This document shows, one piece after another, positions 11,965-24,483 of a DNA stretch of 64,000 nucleotides (position 1 is the stretch's first letter; each line of letters opens with the position of its first letter). Source of the stretch: Magicicada septendecula (lineage: Eukaryota > Arthropoda > Insecta > Hemiptera > Cicadidae); assembly GCA_034769895.1 (NCBI GenBank), contig CM068368.1, forward strand, positions 339,535,076 through 339,599,075. The letters are read 5' to 3'. Position numbers and translations under genes: made by a program. The notes under the pieces were generated by a model. That model was not told the DNA's origin and did not search any database. It saw nothing but the letters and a program-made list of their open reading frames with translations.

Positions 11965-14939
11965 GTTTAAAGGTCATACGACATAACGCTCCAACTAATC
12001 TTTTAGAGTATCAGTAACGAGGCAGGCATGAATAAATCGGGAGGCGACAATTTATGGTCAAAGACTGAACTTATTGTTTCAAAACGTATAGTATTATTCT
12101 GAGGCCATACGCTTTTGTTTAAGATGAAAAATATGTATTACTTGTCTTCAAAGTGATTGCTCTTAACTTAAACTTTGTGATAATACCAGCCATAATAAGA
12201 GTTGTTAGTAAGGGTAGTAACAATCAGGCACAAAGAAGCAAGACGGAATACAGTAAACTCAAAACGATGCAGAATTTCATAAAAAAAAAAAAAAAAAAAA
12301 CGGTATTGCAGAATTAATAGCATAACGGTAGCATTCTCACGTGAATGACTGAAAAATGTATGAAAACCTGTTAAAAGATATAGCTACAAAATTAATCTGT
12401 ATTCTCTATTATCTAGTGTTAATAAACGGTTAATTATTACATTTTTTAAAAATACATCAATAACTGCTGAGTTCACTTCGTTCTACCACTTCCTATCCAC
12501 AGAAAGGCAGGCTTAAAGTATCTCCTTCCATTGTTAGAAACAAAAACGATGTTAATTAAAAAGTAAATGTTATTGTCTCGGTTATAACCTGTTCTATAGT
12601 AATGCTTTATGTTCACTTCAAAAGCTGTGGTTTGTCTTCATCCATACCAGTATAGAAAGTTTCTAAGCGTAGGATAGACTCTCATCCATCCAATACTAAT
12701 AAATGTCTGTATTCGTCAATATCAGTCAGGCGAGTCGCGTACCAAACGAGGTAAGCAGTGTAGATCACTCATGAAAGTATTGTGGAAAGTTTTGTTTCTA
12801 CTGTAAAATTACTTGAATGAAAATGTCTGTAGACAAACAGGAATTTGCAGAAAGCAAGACCTGCTTATAACAGAAAATCGTACAAGACTTTTTAATATCC
12901 GTCTTTCACCAAAATTGAGGACGCTCTCATAGACGGAGATGTGCGTTCTACGACGTGACCACCATTCTTTACAATCTCTTCACGTTTTCGACAATATTAG
13001 TGATAAGTTACTTTCGTCGTCCCGTCAGCGGGTATCATTTGAAATTAAATTTGGACTGGGCACTGGACCTCACAAGTTCCCAGGGTTGCATGAAGTGATG
13101 TGAGCACCCAAAGGAACCCTTTGCCACTCTTCAGCCAAGACCGTTCTGCGTGGTGAAGTGCCACATCTTACAAGAGGGACCCTGTTCATGCAGAACAGTA
13201 CGCATGTAGTCCGGAAGGTCTATAAATATTCCTGGTGGAGGGCAGCAGTAGCCTCCAGTACCAAATTAGGGCGTAAGGGAAATGATCCTGGACCGGCTTA
13301 CCTTTCAAATATTACAGGCGAGAATCTAGTTGGATTTAGTCGGCTGTGATACTGTGTTATAGGATTTGTGATATTATTGAATATATTCTAGGAACGACAG
13401 GATCAGCAAGAATACAGTAAGCTAAAAATTCGGAATTTTCCATAAATATTAAAATCGAGAAATATTGAAGTGGGAAGCGGCAATACAGACTACCGCGACA
13501 GATTTTATATTATGCACCAAAAGTTGAGATATTTCGGAAAATCTCGCAAACGATGGCTTCATGGTGAGGATCGGTACAGGATTTGGCACGTCTCGAACCA
13601 AAATTGTCGAAAAGCGTATGGTAAACAATTTTGTGTGTTCAAGTAGAGGGTATTTTCTGGGAAAGAGAAGATAAAAGAAAAGAGGAACTTTAAACTTCAT
13701 TTTAAAAACATACAGCACAATTGAAAATTTTCACTCCCAAATTTATGGCTTTCCTCTACAAAACTGGATATCAGAAAGGCGGTGGGATAACGATAAACTG
13801 GGGTAAACAAATTACACTAACAGGTGTAGGCATTTGAAATATTTGTTTTTCTCACAGTAAAATTAAAATAGTAAATAATAAAACTAAAACTCAGCTTAGA
13901 TAAAATACTATGGAACGAATGTTTTTGTTGTAATAGCAAGAATGGTAATAAGACATGCTAAATATGTAATATAAACTTTATGCAAATTCTAACTGCAACA
14001 TCTAAAGTTGTAGACAGGAGAGCTGATTGCCCTCCCTTCTGTTCTACGTATTCATAGGAAAGAATCACTGACAGAAGGACACAGTACCTATAAGTAAGTA
14101 TAGTCATTTTCCAGTACATACATTGCTACTATAGGCCTATTTTAAGGCTTCGCGTGTGTGTGGATTAGTTTAGACGATTAGTAAAACCCTTTAAGAAAAA
14201 TACAGCATCCGACTGTATAAGAGATATAAGTTTATGTAACACTTATCGTCAGTACGTTGCATCTAATACAAACAGTTTTGATACGAATGAAAAATTTACT
14301 TCTCTCGTTCGTAAAGAGTAAAACTGTTCTGAAAGGCTTATTATCGCTAACAGTACCTTTAGAAAATTTGGCTTTAGTTTTCTATATTAAAAATTAAATT
14401 TTTCAACACTACTTGGTGCCTGAGAATGTTACATCTTGCGACTAGCCAAAGAAAATCAAAGTGGTGAGGATTTATAATATTTCAGATGACGGCGAAAGTT
14501 TCAGTCCTGTTCCTTTACTTGGCGTTTAAAAAACTCATTGCTCCAGATTATGCCTTCGAAAACAGTGACACTGGGACAGTAGTAGTTTAACAAAATTTAT
14601 ATCAATATATAATTAAGTAGCTTACACTAACATAGGAAATTTCTAATTTGTCTAAAACACACTTGTACGCATATTTGATTATAACACATTTTATTGTAAA
14701 ATATTTTATTATTGTTAGATCAGGGAAACAGTGAGTAATGAGTCAAAATTGATAAAGGCGTATATGAAAACTATCTATGAAATTTCGTGTACGAATTTAA
14801 GGAAAGTGCGTGGATTGTTCCGCCAAAGGACACGTTAACAAGAAATATCTAATCTAAGCTTTGATGCCATGAGAATTACTTAAAAAGTAAAAGCTAATTT
14901 TTGCAGTTAACCCGACAATTTTATTCTACTCGCATGTCT
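11965..14939. other. non-coding, scattered repeat fragments
   Basis: An A19-20 run lies at 12281-12300. The stretch 13040-13350 is less AT-rich and resembles an interspersed repeat more than an exon, although splice-like motifs occur in it. A 34-codon frame at 14486-14590 starts directly after a ttcag acceptor-like motif and has a hydrophobic start; I would not call it a gene. Confidence 0.35.
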
Positions 14940-15215
14940 GAGGAAGCAAGGCCAATAGGCAAATAGACGGCTAGTTTAGGCTGAGCGAGAGCGAGAGACA
15001 GGGATCCATAGCAACGAAAATCGTTACACAGTGTGTGTTTGACGTCATTGGATGACGTTTCATCACATATTCACAGCTCCTGTAATGAACAAATCCGTTT
15101 AGCAAAGTACAATGTACGTTCCATGTTGCAGTCGAAATTCTGCAGGCGTCCTACAAAACAGAAATTTATATTTCTGTGCACACACTATCACTGCGCGCGC
15201 GCGAGCGTGTGTGTA
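14940..15215 (+). promoter_or_regulatory. promoter-like cluster of transcription-factor motifs
   Basis: Within 280 bp lie a CCAAT box (14952-14956), a GAGA-type stretch (gagcgagagcgagagaca, ending 15000), and an RFX X-box-like site (gatccatagcaac, 15003-15015). They are followed by a palindromic CRE (TGACGTCA, 15040-15047), directly followed by ATTGG and a second TGACG half-site, and a CG-rich tract (15193-15205). The block is clearly richer in CpG than its surroundings. The direction of transcription and any target gene are unknown; the 15033-15239 open frame is probably chance. Confidence 0.35.
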
Positions 15216-15943
15216 AAACCCCATACATATTTATCATAAATTATACATACGTACATACATACATACATAAACAAATCTGTTTACTGTATTCAGTAGATAT
15301 TTCTGCATATTCTGTTATTGCTCTCTGAATTTACTCATCGTGAGTGGATATGAGTATACAGATTATATCTACCATTTATTTACATTTTATCGTTATGAAC
15401 ATTATAACTATTAGCTTGACTTCATGTTTTATCATCAAAACGTATCTTCATTAATCTCCAAACATATCGTCGGCTAAATGAAACGACACGTCGTCTATAT
15501 CGTCTTCCTGACACATTCACATCCCTTCTACACACGTAATGTAGGCATATGAATAAATTCATGATGCTACTGTACGATTAACTACATGTGTATTAATTTA
15601 ATTTGTAACCTTAATTCAATGCAATTATGAATATCGTTTTGTCAGTTGTTATAACATCTAACATTTTTACATGTAGACCGATGCCTTTCGGTTCCTACTT
15701 ACTACGCCGTTTCCCAGTCCTTCATCACCTTCACAAGCTATTTCAATATGAAGATTACCTAGGCTGTTTGCAAGTGTTCCTAAGATATTCTTTACGGTTT
15801 TTTTCTCATGCGGTATTCGCCCTCCGTAGTGTATTTAACGAGCATAATACTCATAATATACTATATATAAGAAACTGGTATATATAATATACTACGTAAT
15901 GCTGTATTAGGCTACGTACTGTAATAACTAATGTGCTCCCTCA
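15216..15943. other. non-coding, with a (TACA)n run
   Basis: Tandem tacatacata motifs lie at 15243-15270. The 15627-15887 open frame shows no recognised domain. Confidence 0.4.
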
Positions 15944-17060
15944 GCTGCAGAACTCGCTCACTATTTTGAAGGAAGTACGTTTATTATAACATAAGATATA
16001 GATAATTTTTCAATTATAGGAAAAATTACAAAAATCCCTATTTCACTACTATTTCTTTAGTAATATAACAATTGTTGAGCGCACAATTATATATATAAAA
16101 CTCAAAGTCTGAGGATTTGCATCTTTGTATTGAATGCAAATCCACACCGTTACACCGATTGCCACCAAATTTTGCACAGGTAACCTTTGACACAAGACGA
16201 AAAACAATGTTTAACTAGGAATTTGATATTCTGCCCCGTCCGGACGATTTAGGCCCTTTTATTTATGCCCTTTTGTTTACGCGTATAAAGATGTAAACAA
16301 CACTATACAGACCAGAATTAATTACAATAGTAACAAGTAAATAAACACCTGCTATTTAGCGGCATCGGAACTGTATCTTTAGGGTACGGTTACACGAACG
16401 TTTTTTCCGACCGTGCGTGAACGGTTGGGAAACGCACTGAATTTAACACACAGGGGGCAATGAAATTTGTTACACGGACGTGAAAAAACACGCGTCGTCA
16501 ACTCTGCTTCGTTTTCAAGGTCTCCAGCATCGAAACACAATTTGCTGCGTTTTAGTGCGTTTTTTATAATAGCATTTGTTTATTTACTTGTCATACAATA
16601 AACATTAAACATTTGTATTTGGGTTACAATTGCTTCTAGTCTACCACCCTGCTGGATTTTCACAATTTTTTCAAATTTCTGATATCTTTTTTTGGCCCTG
16701 GGGTCCCAAAATTTTTAAATTTCCTAAACTTAACACTTCATTTGGATGTTAGTTAAATTCTCTTTAATTTGATACCCTACATAAATTTTTTCGATTTGTC
16801 AAACTTATTAACCAAAAATTTTGAAATTAAAAAACACTATATGCATATTGTGTTTAAATTATGTTTATTTTCATACCGTACATGTATTTTTGCGATTTTT
16901 TCACAATTTTGACCCCCTACATTTATGCTCTTACTCCCCTTTTTTTCTGGATAAATCTCAAAACAAAGGGGTTCTGTAGGGTAAAAATATGGACACGCGT
17001 GCCAAGTTTAAAGAAAATCGGTTGGTGCGTTCAAAATCGTAAAATTGGTTCCTTGGCCGT
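15944..17060 (+). repeat. degenerate dispersed repeat, copy A
   Basis: The 5' end (gctgcagaactcgctcacta at 15944) matches 54966 closely for about 45 bp. The 3' part (a pyrimidine-rich block, then ggacacgcgtgccaagttta near 16992) has a recognisable counterpart near 55800. The middle is diverged. No open reading frame with domains is seen. I infer an old non-autonomous transposon family; the class is not certain. Confidence 0.5.
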
Positions 17061-17704
17061 ACTCCGCATTTTCTCCCTTCTAGATACCTTCTATAATTGT
17101 TACCGGGTATGTATTATGCCTTATTAGATTTTCAATTCATTACTTTCTTCTGTTTTTTATATGTTTCCACATTACTCGTTTCTCATTTAGTTTCTTAGAA
17201 CCTCTCCATTCGAGGTTCCATGGAATATTCTGAAGTGGAATATTCTCCAACATCAAATCTCAAAAGCCTTTAATCTGTTTTTCTCTCCCTTATCAATTGC
17301 GCATGTATCCAATCAGTACAGAGTCACACTCCATACAAAACGTTTGACAAACGTTTCCCTTGTTGCAATAGTGACATCTTTTTTGTGAGAAGCCTAAAAC
17401 TGGTAACACTATATTGGTATAATGTATCAAATTTTTATATTTATATCTGACAATGTATATTAAGTATATTGATATTTGTTTAGATGTAATAGACGCGTCA
17501 ATAGCTGCATAACAGGTATATTGTAGGTAACCGCTACAATAGTCGATTTAGATCATGTGGTTTCTTTGGAATTGAGGTCCGTTTAATCAGATACAGGCAA
17601 CGTCTTGGAAACGTGTTTTTGTTAAAATCTTTTTGACTTAGCAATGTATGTATCATATCCAACACTAAGTTAATATTATTCATGCACTGATGGAAGTTTG
17701 ATAC

Positions 17705-17756
<52 letters not shown>

Positions 17757-19047
17757 TGCTTATACTCATTCAGGCGTAAGTTTCCACACAGTTGCCCACC
17801 CAGTCTCAATCCATTGTTCCACTGTTTATACATACTCAAATTCGACGTGTTATTACCTAATTCTAGCAACTTAATAACAATGATGATAATAATGATTAAG
17901 ATGTTGACTATGTTGATTATTACTATTAATATGATTTTAGTTCACCTTCAGCTATAGAGCATTTTGTTGTTACAAAAAACACTGGCATTACAAATGAAAG
18001 TTCACATATGGAGTAATTAATTTTCTGGCATAGAAAATAATCACATTATAGTGTAAATATGACCTACTAGTATACGGCTGGTATGCTGGTATACACAGTA
18101 ACCGTTTCGAATGGCCTTACTACAATATAAGGATTTTGTAATCAAGACGTATCACGTTGACGTTTATAGATGTAAATTGCTCTTGAGTACCATGTACACA
18201 CATGTATTACATATTTGAGTAAACCCACTTCGTTTCGTGTTATTCTTTAGAATACGGATCAGTTAACCTATTCTTGTTTTCTATTAACAGAAATCTAAAG
18301 AAATTGTTGTAAACTTTATAGTCAACATTATTTAAAGTCAACGAAGTTCTTTCTAAGTTACTTTACCTCTACGGAACTATAAAGTGGATGTCACTATTCT
18401 TAACCGCTAAAGTAAACTGTTCACCAAATTATGAAATTAGTACCAATTTTATACCAAACCAATGTTATAAGGAAAGGGTTGTTGGCTTCATAGAATCGGG
18501 TAGTGAATCGTAATTTATGTTGATATAGATTCGATCAACTATACTGACTACAGTTAAGGCTGTTTTTATTAGAAAATCTCTTTGTGATTTATGATCAATC
18601 GAATTGAATCAACCATACTAAACAAGAATTTAATTGATCAAGTAAAAATTCAATTAATTAACTATAAAATACTATTGAATTAATGAAGTCGCTCACTACA
18701 TTAACCCTATTGAATCGGTCATATTGATATCTATTGGCACATCTATTAACAGTTTTCTTGTCGTTATTTATGTGAATTTGGAAAAAGGTTAATCCAATGT
18801 ACTATTGGTTTAACAATTTTTTACATTTCAATCCATAAAGATTAGGTGAGAAGGAGTAAAAAGACATTGTCGCATTTAAGCATAGAAACATTCAGGTCAC
18901 TAAAGCAGTCAATTTTATTTATCAAGAAAGTTAAATTGAATAAAACACTAGGAAGGACATACGAAATAGGGTTTGGTTATTATCTGGAATAAAATTTAAA
19001 ATATGAACATTGGTGCTAATCAAAATCTGGTAACAGCAACAGTATAG
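17061..19047. other. AT-rich non-coding left flank of the retrotransposon array
   Basis: No gene seen apart from the GT microsatellite listed separately. Many short direct and inverted AT words occur at 18480-18800. Confidence 0.4.
17706..17755. repeat. (TG)25 microsatellite
   Basis: Fifty bases of uninterrupted TG. The reading frames that span it on both strands are artefacts of the repeat. Confidence 0.98.
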
Positions 19048-19051
19048 ACAG
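19048..19051. repeat. left target-site duplication of the array (ACAG)
   Basis: ACAG lies directly before the first LTR and again directly after the last LTR (52707-52710). Four base pairs is within the usual range for Ty3/gypsy integrases. Confidence 0.8.
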
Positions 19052-22000
19052 TGTAGCATGACAGATAATCCACTAACTAATAATTCCATTATGATCATAA
19101 ATACATTAAATTACAATTAACTCAAAAGAAATATCGAAGGAAAATAATTAAATATCAAATGAAAATAATTGAATATCAAATGAAAATAATTAAATATCAA
19201 AGGAAAACCCCACCATAAAAGAAAAGTATAATTAAATAATAAATTGCAACTATAAAGTATCAAGAAAATAAAAATCAAAAGAAACTAAATAAAATCAGGA
19301 GAATACCCAGGTAGGTTAGGAGCAGGTAATAAAGAAGATACCCCGAACCAACCAACGGACATAATGAAACCGAATTACCTTGGAATACCCAAGAAGGAAG
19401 AAGAGAAGAAAAGAAGATATAGGATGGGAGGACTACGAGCAATACCCATAATAAACCTATTATTATTAACAATGATAAACCCCAAACCAAATTTTAATGT
19501 CACCCAAAGAAAGTATAACACCCCAAAACCTCAAAGCAATGTAAATTAATTATAAACAAAAGTATTTAGTAATGTGAATAGAAGTGCACCACCTAAAGTT
19601 ATTATATAATAAAATAAACAAATCATCACTGTCCATTATAACTAAAAGTTTGGTCTTAGAATATTGTAGAACTCAAATATAAGTCAGAACCAGCAGTGTA
19701 AGTGTACCAGTGCAAGTGATTTAAATATAATAAACTTCAAGTAAAGGTGTAACTGTTACTTGAACAATGTGCTATTAAATAACTTTAAGTTTTATATAAT
19801 TACAGAGGTGACGTGTCATGAAATATTGTTATAAAAATATTTCTAATGTTTCATAGAAGAGGCCACTTCTTATCAAAAAACGTTCATAGAAATGTAAATG
19901 ATAAAGAGAGCAGGTGGGGAATAATTACTGTGACAGGGGATTAAAATATAATAAATAATATAAACAGAAAGGACTGTGATTAAATTAAGTTTAACAAAAA
20001 TTAAAATTTTAAATGGCTAATTATATTTAGAGCCTATGAACTCCACATTTCAAGGTGGAATAATAGAATAAGGATTATTATTAAGATAAGAATGTTTGTT
20101 AATATAACAGTTTCATACAGCATACAATGTTTATGTCTGTATAATATAATAATTTATAAAATGTTTATTATGTATTTTAAAAAATAGTTAAAACCAAAAT
20201 GTCTAACTTTAAAGACTAATTAATTTTCAATATTGTTTTTGTATTATGAGCATGAATACATTACTACATGTACCAGTAGTTATATAAGGAACTTTTATTT
20301 AATATTGTGTTAACTTTAGAATGTCAGAGGGGGTATAGAAATAACATTATTTGAAAAACAGTATATGTAAAATAATAAAATCTAGGCCAAAACAAGGAAT
20401 TCCAAATAACATTATAATTGAGTAAGAAAGGTTAATAAACCAAGTAAACAAATGAGATTTATATAAGGTGAATCAATCACCAACTACTCTAACTGAAACT
20501 ATACTTTAAATGAATAATATAAAAAGATGTATTAAATTATTAAAAAATTTCAAAATGCAATACCTAACTATTTTAAAGGAGGAATAGTAAATTCATGAAT
20601 TATAACTAAAAGACAGGTCAAATGGTAAATTTATGGGAAATTAAGGAAAGGTAAAGATTTATATCAATCTGAAATTTATTATAATCCTATTTATAACACC
20701 TAAGATGGCTAATATTTTGGACAAGGACAGGAAGCAGATATTGGGCCTATATTTCCAAAATGACAGAAATATAGCAATTTTAACAAAAATCTTTATAAAT
20801 ATGGACTATTGCATGTCAAATTAAACAGAAGGAGTTAAAGAAACCAATTATGTAATTACTAGTTCACGAAAGAAACCAATAAACAAAAAATATTCTGAAT
20901 ATAATGTATTTTGAATCACATGAAGAGGAAGTGGATTTATAATTAAACAATACATTTTTAATATTAACGTGGCAAGATATTTCTGGAGATGAAGGAAGTA
21001 AAACAGTTCTTAATTAACATTCAAAGCGAACGGTTGTTAAAGCTCGCGCTAAGAACATATAGCGAATATTTGAATGGCGTGTAAAATTTTAGCCTCAAAT
21101 CAGTGAACGACCGAGAGTTACCGAAATTGGTATATTAAACAGATAAACAGTGCACAATACCACCACAAACAGTGAAAACAAACAATAATTAACTGAATAC
21201 AAGTGGAATAAACTCATAAAACTATCAGACTTTAATAATTCACTTTACAAACGAACTTCACGAATTTTCGTCACACACAGACAAAGTTGAACACACCAAA
21301 GACAAACATTTAAAGCCAGTGAACACGAAACATTTAACCAGAACACCTCTAACAACACAATAGACATTATACAATATTACGGAGAACAGAAAACAGTTGT
21401 AAAGGCAATTTTATTGTCAGAAATTCTAGACATAACATTCACGTTTTCTTCATCAACGAGGCGGCAGCCATGATGGTTCCGTGATGCAACGCGAACTCTC
21501 TCGATTGAATTCATCTAGTCAACATTGGGTATAAAACTTGTGCATTATAAACATTATATATTATTATCAATTTGTGTATTTATTAATTAATAAGATTTAT
21601 TTTGTAATGTTATACTTCCTATGCTTGCCCCTTCTCTGACTATTATAAATATAACCGTTAAAAGAACCATTCATAAAATAACTATATAATATAACCTGTA
21701 ACACGAATCGATTATCCCTGTAGAAAAGTCGAACGTTATATCAATATCGATTTTAAATCAATATTTACTGAAAATTTGTTAATAAATCAAATTAATTCAA
21801 TTATCTGGGTTTAAATTTATTTCACCAGTTAAAATAAGAGTTTTCTTTAACTATAAGACTTACTGGAAGACGACCATTACTTAAGGAGAGTGATATACTG
21901 GAACATAGAAGAGAATCGCCAATCGATTGGTCAAGTGAGACAATCTGATTAACTCCAATTTTATTTACCGTTAACCAGAAGTGAATAAATTGATATAAAT

Positions 22001-22183
22001 AAATTACAGAATATTAAATTTTCGACAAAAACCAGTAACAAGAATTATTTATTAAATAATTAGACAAGAAACAAACATAAAAAATTTTGTTTGAAAAAAA
22101 AAATTTTTTTTTAATTAAATTAAATTGTTTTTTTATACAATACAGAAATATTTATTTGTAACCAGTATACAGGTCTTGTTACA
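19052..22183 (+). repeat. LTR1 (5' LTR of the array), 3132 bp
   Basis: It begins TGTAGCATGACAG and ends CTTGTTACA, with the TG...CA ends of retroviral-type LTRs. About 3.1 kb is long for a gypsy element. Three 21-bp units (gaaaataattaaatatcaaat) lie at 19140-19202. A less AT-rich block lies around 21030-21130. An A10T9 palindrome lies near the 3' end (22094-22112). Changes found only here among the four LTRs are at 19077 (C), 19209 (C), the cct of ataatcctat near 20686, and the G of accagtaaca near 22035. Confidence 0.93.
21530..21536 (+). promoter_or_regulatory. TATA box of LTR1
   Basis: TATAAAA follows a less AT-rich segment with gcggcagccatgatgg at about 21460-21475, a plausible core promoter of the LTR. 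The same site lies at 31707, 41883 and 52060 in the other LTRs. The start of the R region cannot be placed from sequence alone. Confidence 0.4.
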
Positions 22184-22186
22184 AAT

Positions 22187-22204
22187 TGGCGTCCAACTAG
22201 AGGG
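22187..22204 (+). promoter_or_regulatory. primer binding site, internal copy 1
   Basis: TGGCGTCCAACTAGAGGG begins three bases after LTR1. It begins with TGG, as expected for pairing to a tRNA CCA end. From family knowledge it resembles the complement of a tRNA-Lys 3' end (TGGCGCCCAAC...) with a few mismatches, so a lysine tRNA primer is likely but not proven. Confidence 0.65.
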
Positions 22205-22290
22205 CTTTAATTAGCGATTGGAAGACATCAATAACTTACCCAAATACTAATTAAGCTTGGCAGCGGTTATATCGTCAAGAAGGAAACAAC

Positions 22291-24483
22291 ATGCAGCGTC
22301 GTGCTACTTCTAAGAAAAGGGCGGCAGAGGCCGAAAAGGAAGTCGATATGGGGGACAAGGAGGCAACACCCGTGGAAGATATAGAAGTATTAGTAACCCC
22401 GGTGGAACATAAACAACCCGCACCACCAGAAGAACAACCGGAAATGCCCACACAAACAGGGGAAATCAATATACGGGAGGAACGGTTAGAACAACCTGAG
22501 AAACCATCAAGAACGGAGAATGGGAACATACAAGAAATGCTCAGGATAATGATGGAGAAAATGAACAACCAAGCAACAAAGGAAGATTTGAGTGAAATAA
22601 ATAAGAGCATAGAATCCACGAAAGAAGGATTAAGAAAGGATATGAAAGAAACCAGTAAGAAGATGGAAGAAAATAGTAAGAAGATGGAAGAGAAGATGGA
22701 AGAAAATAGTGAGAAGATGGAAGAAAACAGTAAGAAAATGGAAGAGAAGATTGAAAATACCAACAAGAGAATTGAAGAAAACAGTAAGAAGATGGAAAAT
22801 GACAACCAACAATTGAAGGAAGAATTAAGAGAAAATAACAAGAAGATGGAAGAGAAGATGGGGGAGAAGTTGGAAGAATTGAGAGAGGATAACCAATTAC
22901 TGAGAGAAGAATTAAGGGAAGTCAATCAGGAAAACATGAACAAGATAGACGAGAGAATAGAGTTGGAAAAGGAAGAGTTGAACAGGAAAATCAGCGACAA
23001 TAAGAAGGCTATAAATAAAAAATTGGAACAAGAGACAATAACAATAAATCAACAAATCAGAGAAGTTGACGAAAGATGTCGCCAAACGGAGAATGAAGTA
23101 CAGGAAGTCAGGGAAGAAATAAATACCGAAATTACCCAGATCAAAGAACACCATAAGACTAAATTGGAAGAAAGCCGAAAGGAAACACAGGAGGAAATAA
23201 GTAAGGTGCGAAACCAAGTCACAGAAAGGTGCGATGGGATGGAAGCGGTGATGACCAATATCACCGGACAAGTGCGGCAGAGCCAGGAAGAGATGGTGGT
23301 AATCCGAAACCGACCGGCTAACTTCACTAATTTCCCCATGAATGAGAGTCGGGAGTGGTTGAACTTCCGCCAATATAAAAGAAAGCCCATGGAGTTCTTG
23401 GCCCGAATAGAAGAGTACATGGCCAAACATAGGGGCAACAGATGGTTCAATAACCGGGAGTTGTTAGACGAGTCATTTCGAGAAATGACCGATCATTGGT
23501 GGATGGCCAACCGCAGTGATATCGAAGATTACCAGCAGTTCAAGAGCTTGTTTAAGGCGAAGTACTGGTCTGAGACTACCCAAAATTTAATCCGTGACAA
23601 TATCTGTCACGGACGTTACAAACAACAGGTGGGTAACTCAATGACGGCATACTTCCTCGGCAAGGTATGTATGGCTAAGCATTTGGAACCATCCATACCA
23701 GAAGAATGCCTCATCAACAAGTTATCATATCACTATGATGAAGAGGTGATTCGAGCACGGAGAGGCAGCCAAATCAAAACCATACAGGCCATGACGGAAC
23801 TTCTCGAAAATTATGAGAACGAGGAGTATTACCGACAAAGCCGGAGGAGGAATGATCGGCCAGAAACCAGGAACTATCCGTATACCAACAACGGTACCAA
23901 CAACAACAACAACAACAATGGATACCAGGGAAACCGAGCCAATCCACCAAATAATAACGCCAATAACAATAATAATAATAATAACAATAACCACGTTCAA
24001 GGTAACCAAAATAATAACAGAACAAATAATGGTTATCAGGGTAATAGAAACCCATATTACCCAAACCCTAATAGTCAGAGAAACCCCAACTATAATAACA
24101 ATGAACGTTATTATAATAATAATCGTGGGCAACAAACAAATAATAACAATAGTAATAATAGGTTCTCTAGACCGAGGGTAAACTTCATACGCGCTGAAGA
24201 CGGTCGCCAACGTAGGTACTACCATCAGCGACGCAACAGCTACCATGAATATGAGGATTGGCGGAGGAGCCGAGAACGTGACGAACCAAGGTATAATCAG
24301 AATAGACGGAGTACAAGTCTAGACAATACGGAACGGCAGACAAACCGCGAACAACCGTTGGACCATCGCGCAGAGCGGCAAGGACCCAATCAAGGTCTCC
24401 CTACTGATGCCTCAATCAGTGCGACACATAATAATGATGATATCGAACATATAAACGGGAGGAGGCATCAAGAAATAACATAG
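22291..24483 (+). CDS. Gag polyprotein, copy 1 (intact, 730 aa)
   Basis: The ATG at 22291 is the first in this frame after the primer site. Residues 1-90 are acidic and proline-rich. Residues about 95-345 are a long charged coiled coil that starts with 7-residue repeats of the type KKMEENS (residues 122-170), exact heptads encoded by 21-bp DNA repeats. Residues about 353-510 have the look of a retrotransposon capsid domain (SREWLNF, WW at 403-404, a C-terminal helix-rich part). Residues 528-625 are dominated by Asn runs, and 625-695 by Arg. No CCHC zinc knuckle is present; the Arg-rich tail may bind RNA instead. The frame ends in TAG at 24481 and pol continues in the same frame. The role is assembly of virus-like particles. 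Confidence 0.9.
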   Translation: MQRRATSKKRAAEAEKEVDMGDKEATPVEDIEVLVTPVEHKQPAPPEEQPEMPTQTGEINIREERLEQPEKPSRTENGNIQEMLRIMMEKMNNQATKEDLSEINKSIESTKEGLRKDMKETSKKMEENSKKMEEKMEENSEKMEENSKKMEEKIENTNKRIEENSKKMENDNQQLKEELRENNKKMEEKMGEKLEELREDNQLLREELREVNQENMNKIDERIELEKEELNRKISDNKKAINKKLEQETITINQQIREVDERCRQTENEVQEVREEINTEITQIKEHHKTKLEESRKETQEEISKVRNQVTERCDGMEAVMTNITGQVRQSQEEMVVIRNRPANFTNFPMNESREWLNFRQYKRKPMEFLARIEEYMAKHRGNRWFNNRELLDESFREMTDHWWMANRSDIEDYQQFKSLFKAKYWSETTQNLIRDNICHGRYKQQVGNSMTAYFLGKVCMAKHLEPSIPEECLINKLSYHYDEEVIRARRGSQIKTIQAMTELLENYENEEYYRQSRRRNDRPETRNYPYTNNGTNNNNNNNGYQGNRANPPNNNANNNNNNNNNNHVQGNQNNNRTNNGYQGNRNPYYPNPNSQRNPNYNNNERYYNNNRGQQTNNNNSNNRFSRPRVNFIRAEDGRQRRYYHQRRNSYHEYEDWRRSRERDEPRYNQNRRSTSLDNTERQTNREQPLDHRAERQGPNQGLPTDASISATHNNDDIEHINGRRHQEIT

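Noticed and set aside
12726..12750. Possible 25-nt microexon between atatcag and gtaagcag, with a tactaat branch-like word upstream
   Set aside because: Weak polypyrimidine tract; I could not exclude chance and there is no neighbouring exon.
13277..13350. Possible minus-strand 42-nt exon (acceptor atcacag, donor gtaagccgg)
   Set aside because: The region 13040-13350 looks like part of an interspersed repeat, and the opposite strand is open too.
14486..14590. 34-codon frame with a hydrophobic start after a ttcag motif
   Set aside because: Too short, no downstream exon or conserved feature.
22275..22925. 216-codon antisense frame over gag (and its copies at 32451 and 42628)
   Set aside because: It is the mirror of the Glu/Lys-rich coiled coil, giving Ser/Leu/Phe-rich low-complexity sequence; no start context or domain.
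23725..24246. 173-codon and other antisense frames, and the 122-codon +frame, over the Asn-rich part of gag
   Set aside because: Low-complexity shadows of AAC/AAT runs (Ile/Val- or Thr/Ile-rich).
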